Below, piece after piece: positions 1-5,025 of a stretch of DNA of 5,025 nt (position 1 is its first letter; every line of letters begins with the position of its first letter). Location: positions 1 to 5,025 of the forward strand of contig JAKSBB010000478.1 in the NCBI GenBank assembly GCA_022361315.1, written 5' to 3'. The translations under genes were made by a program, and so were the position numbers. The notes under the pieces are model-generated. The model saw only the letters and a list, made by a program, of their open reading frames with translations. It searched no databases and was not told the origin of the DNA. This stretch comes from Desulfobacterales bacterium (lineage in GTDB: Bacteria; Desulfobacterota; Desulfobacteria; Desulfobacterales; Desulfobacteraceae).

Positions 1-292
1 TACAGGCGTGGACGGGTTTCATACGGTGATGAGCGATATGGCCCCGGCCACCACGGGCCGGAAGGATGTGGATGCCTTAAGGTCCTTTGAGCTGTGCCGG
101 ATGGCGCTGGATGTGGCCCTGAACAGGGTGAGGCCGGCAGGGAATTTTGTCTGCAAGATTTTCCAGGGTAATGAATTCAAGGCATTCGAGAAGGAAGTGA
201 AAGCCGCCTTCAGGGAATGTAAAATTTTTAAGCCGGAAAGTTGCAGAAAACAGAGTAAAGAAATATATATCATAGCAAAAGATAAACGATAA
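1..292 (+). CDS. rlmE: RlmE/FtsJ 23S rRNA (uridine-2'-O)-methyltransferase, C-terminal part (5' end outside window)
   Basis: This is the last 96 codons of an RlmE (FtsJ/RrmJ) methyltransferase; the frame is open to the left edge (first full codon at 2), so the start is not visible. The family uses S-adenosylmethionine to 2'-O-methylate U2552 in the A-loop of 23S rRNA at a late step of 50S assembly. Three of the four K-D-K-E catalytic residues can be seen: Asp in SDMAP (codon at 35-37), Lys in CKIFQG (155-157) and Glu in KEIYII (260-262); the first Lys would lie upstream. The tail [17 protein letters not shown] matches the family's C-terminal RKPxSSRxxSxExYxV signature. The gene ends with TAA at 290-292, 13 nt before yebC, so the two are probably cotranscribed and perhaps translationally coupled. 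Identification is firm; the missing part cannot be assessed. Confidence 0.93.
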   Translation, partial: TGVDGFHTVMSDMAPATTGRKDVDALRSFELCRMALDVALNRVRPAGNFVCKIFQGNEFKAFEKEVKAAFRECKIFKPESCRKQSKEIYIIAKDKR

Positions 293-296
293 GGAG
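290..296 (+). promoter_or_regulatory. yebC Shine-Dalgarno overlapping the rlmE stop codon
   Basis: TAAGGAG is a seven-base match to the anti-Shine-Dalgarno complement, 9 nt before the ATG at 306. Its first three bases are the rlmE stop codon, so a ribosome terminating on rlmE sits on the yebC initiation site. This supports the yebC start and suggests translational coupling. Confidence 0.8.
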
Positions 297-305
297 AGCA
301 TTGCC

Positions 306-1049
306 ATGGCAGGACATAATAAATGGTCGAGTATCAAACACAAAAAAGGGGCGGCTGATAAGAAGAGAGCCAAGATTTTTACCAAGCTGATCAAGGAAAT
401 CACCGTGGCAGCACGGATGGGCGGGGGGGATCCGGATGCCAATCCGAGACTCAGACACGCTATCAGCTCGGCCAAATCCCAGAACATGCCCAAGGACAAC
501 GTTGAGCGGGCCATAAAAAAAGGTACCGGAGATCTGGAAGGCGTCAATTATGAAGAAATCGTCTATGAAGGCTATGGCCCGGGCGGTGTTGCCGTCATGG
601 TGGAATGCCTGACCGATAATAAAAACAGGACCATTGCAGATGTGCGCCACATTTTTTCCAAGGCCGGTGGCAATGTCGGGACAGACGGCTGTGTGGCCTG
701 GATGTTCGATAAAAAAGGCCTGATCTCCATCTCCAAAGAAGATGCTGACGAGGATACCATCATGGAAGTCGCTCTGGATGCCGGGGCTGAAGATATCAAA
801 GATGAAGGGGAAGGCTTTGACGTAATCACTGCGCCGGAAGACTTTGATGCGGTTAAAGATGCCATTGATGCCGCTGAAATCCCCTGCCAGATGGCGGAAA
901 TCTCAATGATTCCCCAGAATACCACCGAAGTAGCAGGCAAAGAAGCCGAACAGATGATTAAGTTCATGGATGCTTTGGATGACTGCGACGATGTCCAGAA
1001 GTTCCACAGCAACGCCGATATTCCGGATGAGGCTTTCGACGCTATGTAA
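306..1049 (+). CDS. yebC: YebC/PmpR/TACO1-family protein
   Basis: A complete 247-residue protein of the usual length for the family (about 240-250). The N-terminus [14 protein letters not shown] is the family's hallmark and fixes the ATG, which has a strong Shine-Dalgarno 9 nt upstream. Further signatures are the [12 protein letters not shown] segment (about residues 39-50), [18 protein letters not shown] (about 56-73), the [10 protein letters not shown] loop (about 87-96) and [16 protein letters not shown] (about 122-137). The remainder is strongly acidic, as in other members. The fold has a basic helical N-terminal domain followed by two alpha/beta domains. Family members were long described as DNA-binding transcriptional regulators (e.g. 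PmpR); mitochondrial TACO1 and more recent bacterial work point to a ribosome-associated translation factor that helps at polyproline stretches. The annotated regulator role should therefore be treated with caution. In many bacteria yebC lies beside ruvC; here it follows rlmE, another ribosome-related gene. Family assignment is very secure, molecular role less so. Confidence 0.96.
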   Translation: MAGHNKWSSIKHKKGAADKKRAKIFTKLIKEITVAARMGGGDPDANPRLRHAISSAKSQNMPKDNVERAIKKGTGDLEGVNYEEIVYEGYGPGGVAVMVECLTDNKNRTIADVRHIFSKAGGNVGTDGCVAWMFDKKGLISISKEDADEDTIMEVALDAGAEDIKDEGEGFDVITAPEDFDAVKDAIDAAEIPCQMAEISMIPQNTTEVAGKEAEQMIKFMDALDDCDDVQKFHSNADIPDEAFDAM

Positions 1050-1087
1050 TATGACTGCACGCTAAACGGATATATCAATGGAAAAAG

Positions 1088-1119
1088 AAAAAGGAGTTGG
1101 TTTCTACCAGCTCCTTTTT
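1088..1119. terminator. Bidirectional intrinsic terminator between yebC and nadA
   Basis: A 14-bp inverted repeat (arms 1088-1101 and 1106-1119, one G-U wobble) encloses a 4-nt TTCT loop. The arms begin with A-runs and end with T-runs, so the hairpin is followed by a T-rich tract when read from either side: CCTTTT at 1120-1125 on the plus strand, and the complement of the A-runs at 1082-1092 on the minus strand. It lies 38 nt after the yebC stop and 25 nt after the nadA stop, as expected for a shared terminator of convergent genes. Confidence 0.9.
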
Positions 1120-1144
1120 CCTTTTAAATCTTTGTATATTATAA

Positions 1145-2065
1145 CTATTTAAGATCGATCATTTTCTGTACTGCTCCCAACGCTTTAACACGAATATCTT
1201 CGGGAACCGTAACCTTTCCGGACAGATCGTTCAGGCTGTTGAGGATGTCCCCAAGGCTGATTCTTTTCATATCCTCGCACAGCATCTTTTGTGATACTGC
1301 AAAAAATTCTTTTCCGGGATGAGCCTTGGCAATGGGATGCAGCAGGCCGATTTCCGTTCCCAGGATAAACTGACGGGCATCTGATTCCCCTGCAAACCGG
1401 ATCATGCCCGAAGTGGACTGGATATTGTCTGCAAGCGCCAGGATTTCCGGCGGGCATTCCGGGTGGGCCACAAACAGGGCGTCGGGATGGGCTGCTTTGG
1501 CGGCCTCAATTTCATCAACACCCAGATCGTTGTGAAAGGGGCAGTATCCTTCCCAGAGATGGACCTTTTTGTCCGTATGCCGGGCGGCGTATTTGGCCAG
1601 GTTTTTGTCCGGTGTCATCAGGACTTCGTCGGCATCCATGGCATTGACCACCTTAACCACGTTGGCAGAGGTACAGCAGATATCGGATACGGCCTTAACG
1701 GCAGCCGATGAGTTCACATAGGTAATCACCGGAATGTTGCCCAGTTCTTCTTTTCTGGCGGTGAGTGCCTCCGGAGTAACCATATCCGCCATGGGGCATC
1801 CGGCATCCGGATTGGGCATCAGAACGGTTTTATCAGGCGAGAGGATGGCGGCGGTTTCCGCCATGAAATGAACCCCGCAGCAAACGATGATATCTGCATC
1901 AGTGGCTGCGGCTCGGATACTCATTTCCAGGGAGTCGCCACACAGGTCTGCCGCTTCCTGGATCTCTGCAGGCTGATAATTGTGGGCAAGGATAATGGCA
2001 TTTTTTTCTTTTGCCAACTGTCTGATTTCTTCTGTCAATTTTCTGGTGGTTTCGTTGTTACTCAT
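1145..2065 (-). CDS. nadA: Quinolinate synthase NadA
   Basis: A complete 306-residue NadA, the short form typical of archaea and many anaerobes (the E. coli enzyme is about 347). It condenses iminoaspartate (from NadB or aspartate dehydrogenase) with dihydroxyacetone phosphate to quinolinate, the cytoplasmic entry to de novo NAD synthesis, using an oxygen-sensitive [4Fe-4S] cluster. The three cluster cysteines are at expected spacing: C90 (AGCPMAD), C175 (GYCPFH) and C263 (MLCEDMK). Other family motifs are AHNYQ (27-31), GVHFMAETA (64-72), YVNSSA (116-121), HPEC (201-204), STSGM (217-221) and GTEIG (236-240). Extra cysteine pairs occur at 62-63 and 130-131. The ATG at 2063-2065 is preceded by AAGGAA (2072-2077) with 6-nt spacing. 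It starts 37 nt after lolA and ends just before the shared terminator, so it is probably last in the acs-lolA-nadA unit. No nadB or nadC is seen in the window. The stop is TAG, followed two codons later by an in-frame TAA. Confidence 0.97.
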   Translation of the reverse strand: MSNNETTRKLTEEIRQLAKEKNAIILAHNYQPAEIQEAADLCGDSLEMSIRAAATDADIIVCCGVHFMAETAAILSPDKTVLMPNPDAGCPMADMVTPEALTARKEELGNIPVITYVNSSAAVKAVSDICCTSANVVKVVNAMDADEVLMTPDKNLAKYAARHTDKKVHLWEGYCPFHNDLGVDEIEAAKAAHPDALFVAHPECPPEILALADNIQSTSGMIRFAGESDARQFILGTEIGLLHPIAKAHPGKEFFAVSQKMLCEDMKRISLGDILNSLNDLSGKVTVPEDIRVKALGAVQKMIDLK

Positions 2066-2102
2066 GGGGCTTTCCTTGTTCGTCTATCCGCTGTTTCTGC
2101 AA

Positions 2103-2792
2103 TCAGTTCATTTCAATCACACTTACGCCGTCCGGGATTGTGAAATGGAACATGGCCGGATCAGGCGGGGTGAAGCGGATATTGGTAAATACAAACCGGG
2201 TGGTGTCTCCGTAGATGTTTTCGGTTTCAACCACCTGAATTTCATGGCTTGGCAGCGCAATGGTGATGTATATGGCTGCCAGGTCCTGTGTTTCTTTTTT
2301 CGGGGTGAGAATCAGTTGTGCGAACGAATCCTCGGATTTGCCAAGGGCAATGGAAAAGTCTTTTTGGATCCGGGTAATGTCCGAGAGAAAAGCGCCGCCG
2401 GCACCGGATTCAAAAAAGGGTGCCGCCGATCCACGCATGACCTGGTTTTCATCGGGGCGGTAGATCCACATCAATTGGCCGTCGGTGATAATTTCGTGTC
2501 GGTCCGGAGCTTCGTACAGCCACCGCATTTTTCCGGGGTGGGTAAACCAGGCTTTTCCGGTGGCGGTTTCCGTGATATCCAGGGCCACAAGCCGGGCGGC
2601 CTGATTAAAATCCGCAGAGAAGCCCCGGTTGGCATATTTTGCCTCCAGTCCGGCCAGCAGTGAGGACTTTTGGGCGGTACCCTCAGTCGATGCAGGTGAG
2701 ACGCCACCAAAAGTCAGGACTGCCAGAAGTGTCACTAGGAACAGGCCTTTAAATCGTGTAACGGATAACAGGTTCATACCCTTTCCCCTCAT
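2103..2792 (-). CDS. lolA: Outer-membrane lipoprotein carrier protein LolA
   Basis: A 229-residue periplasmic chaperone of the LolA family, which takes mature lipoproteins from the LolCDE transporter at the inner membrane and hands them to the outer membrane (LolB where present). The N-terminus is a clear signal peptide: basic residues up to K15, a hydrophobic core about 16-30 (LFLVTLLAVLTFGG), and a likely signal peptidase I site near SPAS (32-35). Mature-domain motifs fit the family: GFSADFNQ (57-64), PGKMRWLYEAPD (86-97), DGQLMWIYRPDENQV (104-118) and the C-terminal FTPPDPAMFHFTIPDGVSVIE (in 207-227). Two starts are plausible. ATG 2790-2792 has AGGA (2802-2805) 9 nt upstream, overlapping the TAG of the upstream gene. 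ATG 2775-2777 (protein starting MNLLSVTRF) has GAGGGG (2785-2790) 7 nt upstream. Either leaves a functional signal peptide; the shorter one is equally likely. It lies 11 nt after the acyl-CoA synthetase stop, implying cotranscription. The stop is TGA. Confidence 0.88.
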   Translation of the reverse strand: MRGKGMNLLSVTRFKGLFLVTLLAVLTFGGVSPASTEGTAQKSSLLAGLEAKYANRGFSADFNQAARLVALDITETATGKAWFTHPGKMRWLYEAPDRHEIITDGQLMWIYRPDENQVMRGSAAPFFESGAGGAFLSDITRIQKDFSIALGKSEDSFAQLILTPKKETQDLAAIYITIALPSHEIQVVETENIYGDTTRFVFTNIRFTPPDPAMFHFTIPDGVSVIEMN

Positions 2793-2803
2793 TCGTTCGT
2801 ATC

Positions 2804-3151
2804 CTATTTCAGCAGTTTTTCCAGGTCTTTGCGTTTGTCTTCGGCATAGATACGTCTGAGCTTCGGTTTTTCAATTTTTCCGGTGGGATTTCTGGGCACG
2901 TCGCCGAAGAATATTTTTTTCAGCTGTTTGTATCGGGGGAGGTCCTCCTGAAAATCCAATACATCCTGCTCACACATCATTGTGTTGGGTTTGATGCTGA
3001 TGATACCTGCGGGGATTTCTCCAAGGCGGTCATCGGGAATTCCGATGACGGCAATGTCTTTAACTTTTGAATGGTTAAGAAAGAAGTTCTCAATCTCTAC
3101 GGGAAATATGTTTTCCCCGCCGTAGATGATCATATCCTTTTTCCGGTCCAC
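2804..3151 (-). CDS. Acyl-CoA synthetase, C-terminal lid domain (remnant downstream of the amber codon)
   Basis: A 115-codon remainder of the same gene, in the same frame as the upstream part; the longest possible reading after the TAG would begin at a GTG (3149-3151). It contains the A8 hinge DRKKDMIIYGGENIFPVEIE (residues 2-21 of this piece), the AVIGIPDDRLGE strand-turn (34-45) and the A10 motif NPTGKIEK (88-95), whose Lys corresponds to residue 506 of the full frame and is the one required for adenylate formation. No good Shine-Dalgarno precedes the GTG, so independent translation is doubtful. The motifs are undamaged, which argues that selection on this half has not been relaxed for long. 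It ends in TAG at 2804-2806; an in-frame TGA (2789-2791) lies five sense codons beyond and overlaps the long lolA ATG. Confidence 0.6.
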   Translation of the reverse strand: MDRKKDMIIYGGENIFPVEIENFFLNHSKVKDIAVIGIPDDRLGEIPAGIISIKPNTMMCEQDVLDFQEDLPRYKQLKKIFFGDVPRNPTGKIEKPKLRRIYAEDKRKDLEKLLK

Positions 3152-3154
3152 CAG

Positions 3155-3157
3155 CTA
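3155..3157 (-). other. In-frame TAG (amber) codon inside the acyl-CoA synthetase
   Basis: On the minus strand the codons read GGG TTC ATC TAG CTG GTG GAC CGG, i.e. G-F-I-stop-L-V-D-R. The stop replaces the position between DGFI and LVDRKKD, most often Tyr in homologues. TAT or TAC to TAG is a single third-base change, and TGG to TAG is a single transition. No insertion or deletion is involved. Confidence 0.9.
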
Positions 3158-4393
3158 GATGAACCCATCCATGTCGTAACGGGCCATGTCCCCGGTGTGG
3201 AGCCAGCCGTCTATAATGGTTTTTGCCGTGGCTTCAGGGTTTTTATAGTACGCTTTCATCACCCCCGGGCCCCTTACGATCAGTTCACCGGTTTCGTTAC
3301 CTGGCAGGTGATTGCCCTGTTTGTCCACGATTCTGGCTTCCCAACCATAGCCGGGCAGGCCGATGGGACCGATACGGTCGGCATTTTCCACCCCAAGATG
3401 GACACAGCCCGGACCTGCGGATTCCGTAAGCCCGTAGTTGGTGTCGTAGGCCTGGCCGGGAAAGTAACGCTGCCAGTTTTCAATCAGGCTTGGGGGAACA
3501 GGTTGGGCCCCGGCATGCATGAGCCGCCACTGGTCAAGTGTATGGTCTTCCAGATTGATCCGGCCGTCTTCGATGGCAATCAGGATGTCATGGGCCCAGG
3601 GAACCAGCAGCCAGACGATGGTGCAGGCTTCCTCGGAAACCGCTTCGATGATCCATTCGGGTTTGACGCCGTTCAGCAGCACACATTTGCCACCCACCAT
3701 AAAAGAGCCCATCCAGTGCATCTTGGCACCCGTATGATAAAGCGGCGGGATACAGAGGAAAATATCATCCTTTGTCTGGCCGTGGTGTTCGTTTTCCACC
3801 CGGCAGGCATGCATGAGGCTGTGGTGGGTGAGCAGAACAGCCTTGGGGATGCCTGTGGTACCGGAGGTGAAATAGAGGGCCGCCTCATCCTCAGGGCTCA
3901 GGGAAACATCCGGCGGGGTGGTGCCGTCGGCCTCGGCAATGAAATGCCGGTAGGGCATGGCCCAGTTTGGGCAGCCGACCTCGGGACCCGTATATATCCA
4001 GTGCTCCACAAAGGCATCCAGTTCCGGCTTTACCTCTTCGATACGCTGGATGAATTCCGGGCCGAAAATAAAGGCCTTGGCTTCGGCTGTTTCCGTACAT
4101 AGCCTGATCTTGTCCGCTTCAAACCTGAAATTCAGGGGGACGGCCCAGGCACCGGTATGAAGGATGCCGAAATAAATGGGCAGCCAGTCCAGGGAATTGC
4201 TCATGAGCTGGACCACCTTGTCGCCTTTTTTTATCCCTTTTCGATCAAGGGCGTTGGCGGTTTTGATGCTGAGGGAATGAAAGTTCTTCCAGGTGATTTC
4301 ATGACGTTGTCCGGTGGAAGGGATGCGTTCAACCAGGGCAACATCCTTCGGGTAGGCGTTGCTGTTCTGTGCAAGTATGTCCGTGATGAGCAT
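3155..4393 (-). CDS. Acyl-CoA synthetase, N-terminal adenylation domain (ORF ending at the amber codon)
   Basis: If TAG terminates, this 412-residue product is what would be made. It holds the whole large N-terminal domain: the phosphate-binding A3 loop YFTSGTTGIPKA (174-185), the aromatic-rich PPLYHTGAKMHW stretch (216-227), the A5 adenine-site motif NYGLTES (319-325), the TGELIVRGPGVMKAYYKNP segment (368-386) and A7 WLHTGD (397-402), whose Asp contacts the AMP ribose. It ends at DGFI, immediately before the A8 hinge on which the C-terminal lid rotates. Without the lid, including the A10 lysine, the adenylation half-reaction would be badly impaired and thioester formation should be lost. A functional truncated enzyme is therefore unlikely, though substrate or ATP binding could persist. 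Confidence 0.6.
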   Translation of the reverse strand: MLITDILAQNSNAYPKDVALVERIPSTGQRHEITWKNFHSLSIKTANALDRKGIKKGDKVVQLMSNSLDWLPIYFGILHTGAWAVPLNFRFEADKIRLCTETAEAKAFIFGPEFIQRIEEVKPELDAFVEHWIYTGPEVGCPNWAMPYRHFIAEADGTTPPDVSLSPEDEAALYFTSGTTGIPKAVLLTHHSLMHACRVENEHHGQTKDDIFLCIPPLYHTGAKMHWMGSFMVGGKCVLLNGVKPEWIIEAVSEEACTIVWLLVPWAHDILIAIEDGRINLEDHTLDQWRLMHAGAQPVPPSLIENWQRYFPGQAYDTNYGLTESAGPGCVHLGVENADRIGPIGLPGYGWEARIVDKQGNHLPGNETGELIVRGPGVMKAYYKNPEATAKTIIDGWLHTGDMARYDMDGFI

Positions 4394-4424
4394 ATATAAT
4401 CAGGCCTTTAGCTTAAATAATAAA

Positions 4425-4459
4425 AATCCTGCCGGGTCACTATAGACCACGGCAGGATT
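4425..4459 (-). terminator. Intrinsic terminator downstream of dnaK
   Basis: On the minus strand, arms 4450-4459 and 4425-4434 (AATCCTGCCG and its complement) pair over 10 bp. The stem is extended by a 4-bp GGTC/GACC inner stem (4445-4448 with 4435-4438) after a one-base bulge, with a 6-nt loop. Read in the dnaK direction it is followed at once by a T-run (complement of 4422-4426) and then more T-rich sequence. The GC-rich stem plus U-tract is a textbook intrinsic terminator, located 48 nt beyond the dnaK stop. Confidence 0.85.
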
Positions 4460-4462
4460 ATA
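4457..4462 (-). promoter_or_regulatory. Possible -10 box (TATAAT) upstream of the acyl-CoA synthetase
   Basis: A perfect TATAAT hexamer on the minus strand lies between the two hairpins. Transcription from it would start about 7 nt downstream, inside the dnaK terminator stem. There is no match to TTGACA at 16-18 nt spacing, so the assignment rests on the -10 alone. It is worth noting only because the 31 bp between the terminator stem and the start codon leave little room for another promoter. Confidence 0.2.
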
Positions 4463-4471
4463 TTCAACAAT

Positions 4472-4513
4472 AAATAAGGTCCCGCCTGAGGTTCAGGCGG
4501 AACGGCCTTATTT
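4472..4513 (-). terminator. Imperfect hairpin overlapping the dnaK stop codon
   Basis: Arms 4472-4489 and 4493-4513 pair as an 8-bp outer stem (AAATAAGG with CCTTATTT) and a 10-bp inner stem built on CCGCCTGA/TCAGGCGG. They are separated by a 3-nt one-sided bulge (4503-4505) and closed by a 3-nt loop. The outer stem contains the dnaK TAA (4508-4510). The T-tract after it is poor, so it may protect the 3' end or pause RNA polymerase ahead of the stronger terminator next to it rather than terminate efficiently on its own. Confidence 0.55.
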
Positions 4514-5025
4514 GTCTTTCTTGACCTCTTCGAAGTCTGCGTCAACCACATCGTCATCGTCCTGACCCGGGTTGGCGGAAGCACCTTCTGCACCGGCGGC
4601 GCCGGCAGCACCCGGATTCTCACCCTGGGCCTGCTGGTACATCACTTCGGCCAGTTTGTGAGAGGCCTGGGAAAGGGCTTCGATCTTGGCTTTGATTTCG
4701 TCGACATTGTCGGAATCCTTAGCCTGTTTGAGGGCCTCAGCCGCTTCTTCGATCCCTTTCTTCGTGGCTTCATCAACCTTGTCCCCATGTTCTTTCAGGG
4801 TTTTTTCGGTCTGATCCACCAGAGATTCCGCCTGGTTTCTGGTATCCACCAGATCCCGTTTTTTCTGGTCTTCTTCGGCATGCATCTCAGCATCTTTGAC
4901 CATCTTGTCGATTTCATCGTCTGTCAGGCCGGATGCGGCAGTAATACGGATGGACTGTTCTTTGCCGGTTGCTTTATCTTTGGCTGCAACGTGGACGATA
5001 CCGTTGGCGTCAATGTCGAAGGTCA
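4508..5025 (-). CDS. dnaK: Chaperone protein DnaK (Hsp70), C-terminal part (5' end outside window)
   Basis: The last 171 codons of DnaK, open to the right edge of the window. DnaK is the ATP-driven cytoplasmic Hsp70 that, with DnaJ and GrpE, binds exposed hydrophobic segments during folding and stress. The visible part begins at the end of the beta-sandwich substrate-binding domain ([20 protein letters not shown], residues 2-21 of this piece; [10 protein letters not shown], 24-33). It continues into the helical lid (about 34-133; [36 protein letters not shown]). It ends in a disordered Gly/Ala-rich linker (about 134-154) and the conserved acidic tail [13 protein letters not shown] (155-167), which matches the DDVVDAEFEEV tail of proteobacterial DnaK. 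Lid length and tail are normal, with no sign of damage. The nucleotide-binding domain and any grpE/dnaJ linkage are beyond the edge. The stop is TAA, embedded in a hairpin. Confidence 0.97.
   Translation of the reverse strand, partial: TFDIDANGIVHVAAKDKATGKEQSIRITAASGLTDDEIDKMVKDAEMHAEEDQKKRDLVDTRNQAESLVDQTEKTLKEHGDKVDEATKKGIEEAAEALKQAKDSDNVDEIKAKIEALSQASHKLAEVMYQQAQGENPGAAGAAGAEGASANPGQDDDDVVDADFEEVKKDK

Larger units (their letters stand above)
2804..4393 (-). pseudogene. AMP-binding acyl-CoA synthetase (FadD-like) interrupted by one in-frame amber codon
   Basis: A 529-codon frame of normal length (about 500-550) for an ANL-superfamily acyl-CoA ligase, which activates a carboxylic acid with ATP to an acyl-adenylate and then transfers it to CoA. 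Codon 413 is TAG (3155-3157); the same frame continues on the far side with no shift, and conserved motifs occur on both sides. Homologues usually carry Tyr at this place in DGFIxLVDRKKD, sometimes another aromatic. The start MLITDILAQN looks like a genuine family N-terminus; its ribosome site is weak (TAAAGG, 4405-4410, 11 nt away). The substrate cannot be told from sequence; a medium/long-chain fatty acid or an alicyclic/aromatic acid are both possible. As written it is a nonsense-mutated gene. The absence of any other damage means it could also be a very recent mutation, a sequencing error, or a gene read through at TAG. It is the first gene after dnaK and precedes lolA by 11 nt. Confidence 0.8.

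Noticed and set aside
572..1078. A 168-codon minus-strand frame opposite yebC
   Set aside because: Serine/alanine-rich shadow of the acidic yebC codons; the plus strand is clearly coding.
1980..2663. A 227-codon plus-strand open frame across the nadA start and lolA
   Set aside because: It runs antisense to two well-supported genes, has no ribosome-binding site worth noting, and its product resembles no known family.
3149..3151. GTG after the amber codon as a genuine start for an independent lid-domain protein
   Set aside because: No Shine-Dalgarno at a suitable distance and the frame is continuous with the upstream half; a remnant of one gene is the simpler reading.
3071..4102. A 343-codon plus-strand open frame opposite the acyl-CoA synthetase
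   Set aside because: Its translation has no recognisable family motif and is low-complexity in the way antisense frames of GC-rich genes are; the opposite strand carries unmistakable ANL-enzyme motifs throughout.
4425..4513. The tandem hairpins as a riboswitch or a small RNA gene
   Set aside because: They are simple stem-loops, one with a clear U-tract, placed right after the dnaK stop; no conserved aptamer-like elements could be recognised.

Overview
The window carries ordinary core bacterial genes in two convergent blocks. On the plus strand are the 3' end of rlmE (23S rRNA 2'-O-methyltransferase) and a complete yebC-family gene. On the minus strand, read from the right edge leftwards, are the 3' end of dnaK, an acyl-CoA synthetase gene interrupted by one in-frame amber codon, lolA (periplasmic lipoprotein carrier) and nadA (quinolinate synthase). 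LolA and the proteobacterial-type DnaK tail point to a Gram-negative bacterium. The short three-cysteine NadA, the FadD-like CoA ligase and the overall protein character suggest an anaerobic Desulfobacterota (deltaproteobacterial) lineage such as a Desulfobacteraceae relative. That placement is inference from protein flavour, not a database match.

Layout: rlmE 3' end (1-292), with its stop codon inside the Shine-Dalgarno of yebC (306-1049); a bidirectional hairpin terminator (1088-1119) between the convergent units; nadA (1145-2065, minus); lolA (2103-2792, minus); the acyl-CoA synthetase (2804-4393, minus, in-frame TAG at 3155-3157); an intergenic segment with two tandem hairpins (4425-4513), the left one a strong intrinsic terminator for dnaK; dnaK 3' end (4508-5025, minus, start outside the window).

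Functionally, rlmE and yebC are both tied to the ribosome. The minus-strand genes are tightly spaced (11 nt acs-lolA, 37 nt lolA-nadA) and look like one transcription unit, although their products (acyl activation, lipoprotein sorting, NAD synthesis) do not form an obvious pathway. dnaK is separated from them by its terminator.

The one observation that deserves follow-up is the amber codon in the acyl-CoA synthetase. The reading frame and all family motifs continue intact on both sides, so it is a fresh nonsense mutation, a sequencing error, or a translated TAG (suppression or pyrrolysine, which some Desulfobacteraceae encode). I saw no mobile element, CRISPR array, tRNA or rRNA gene, and no convincing novel system.
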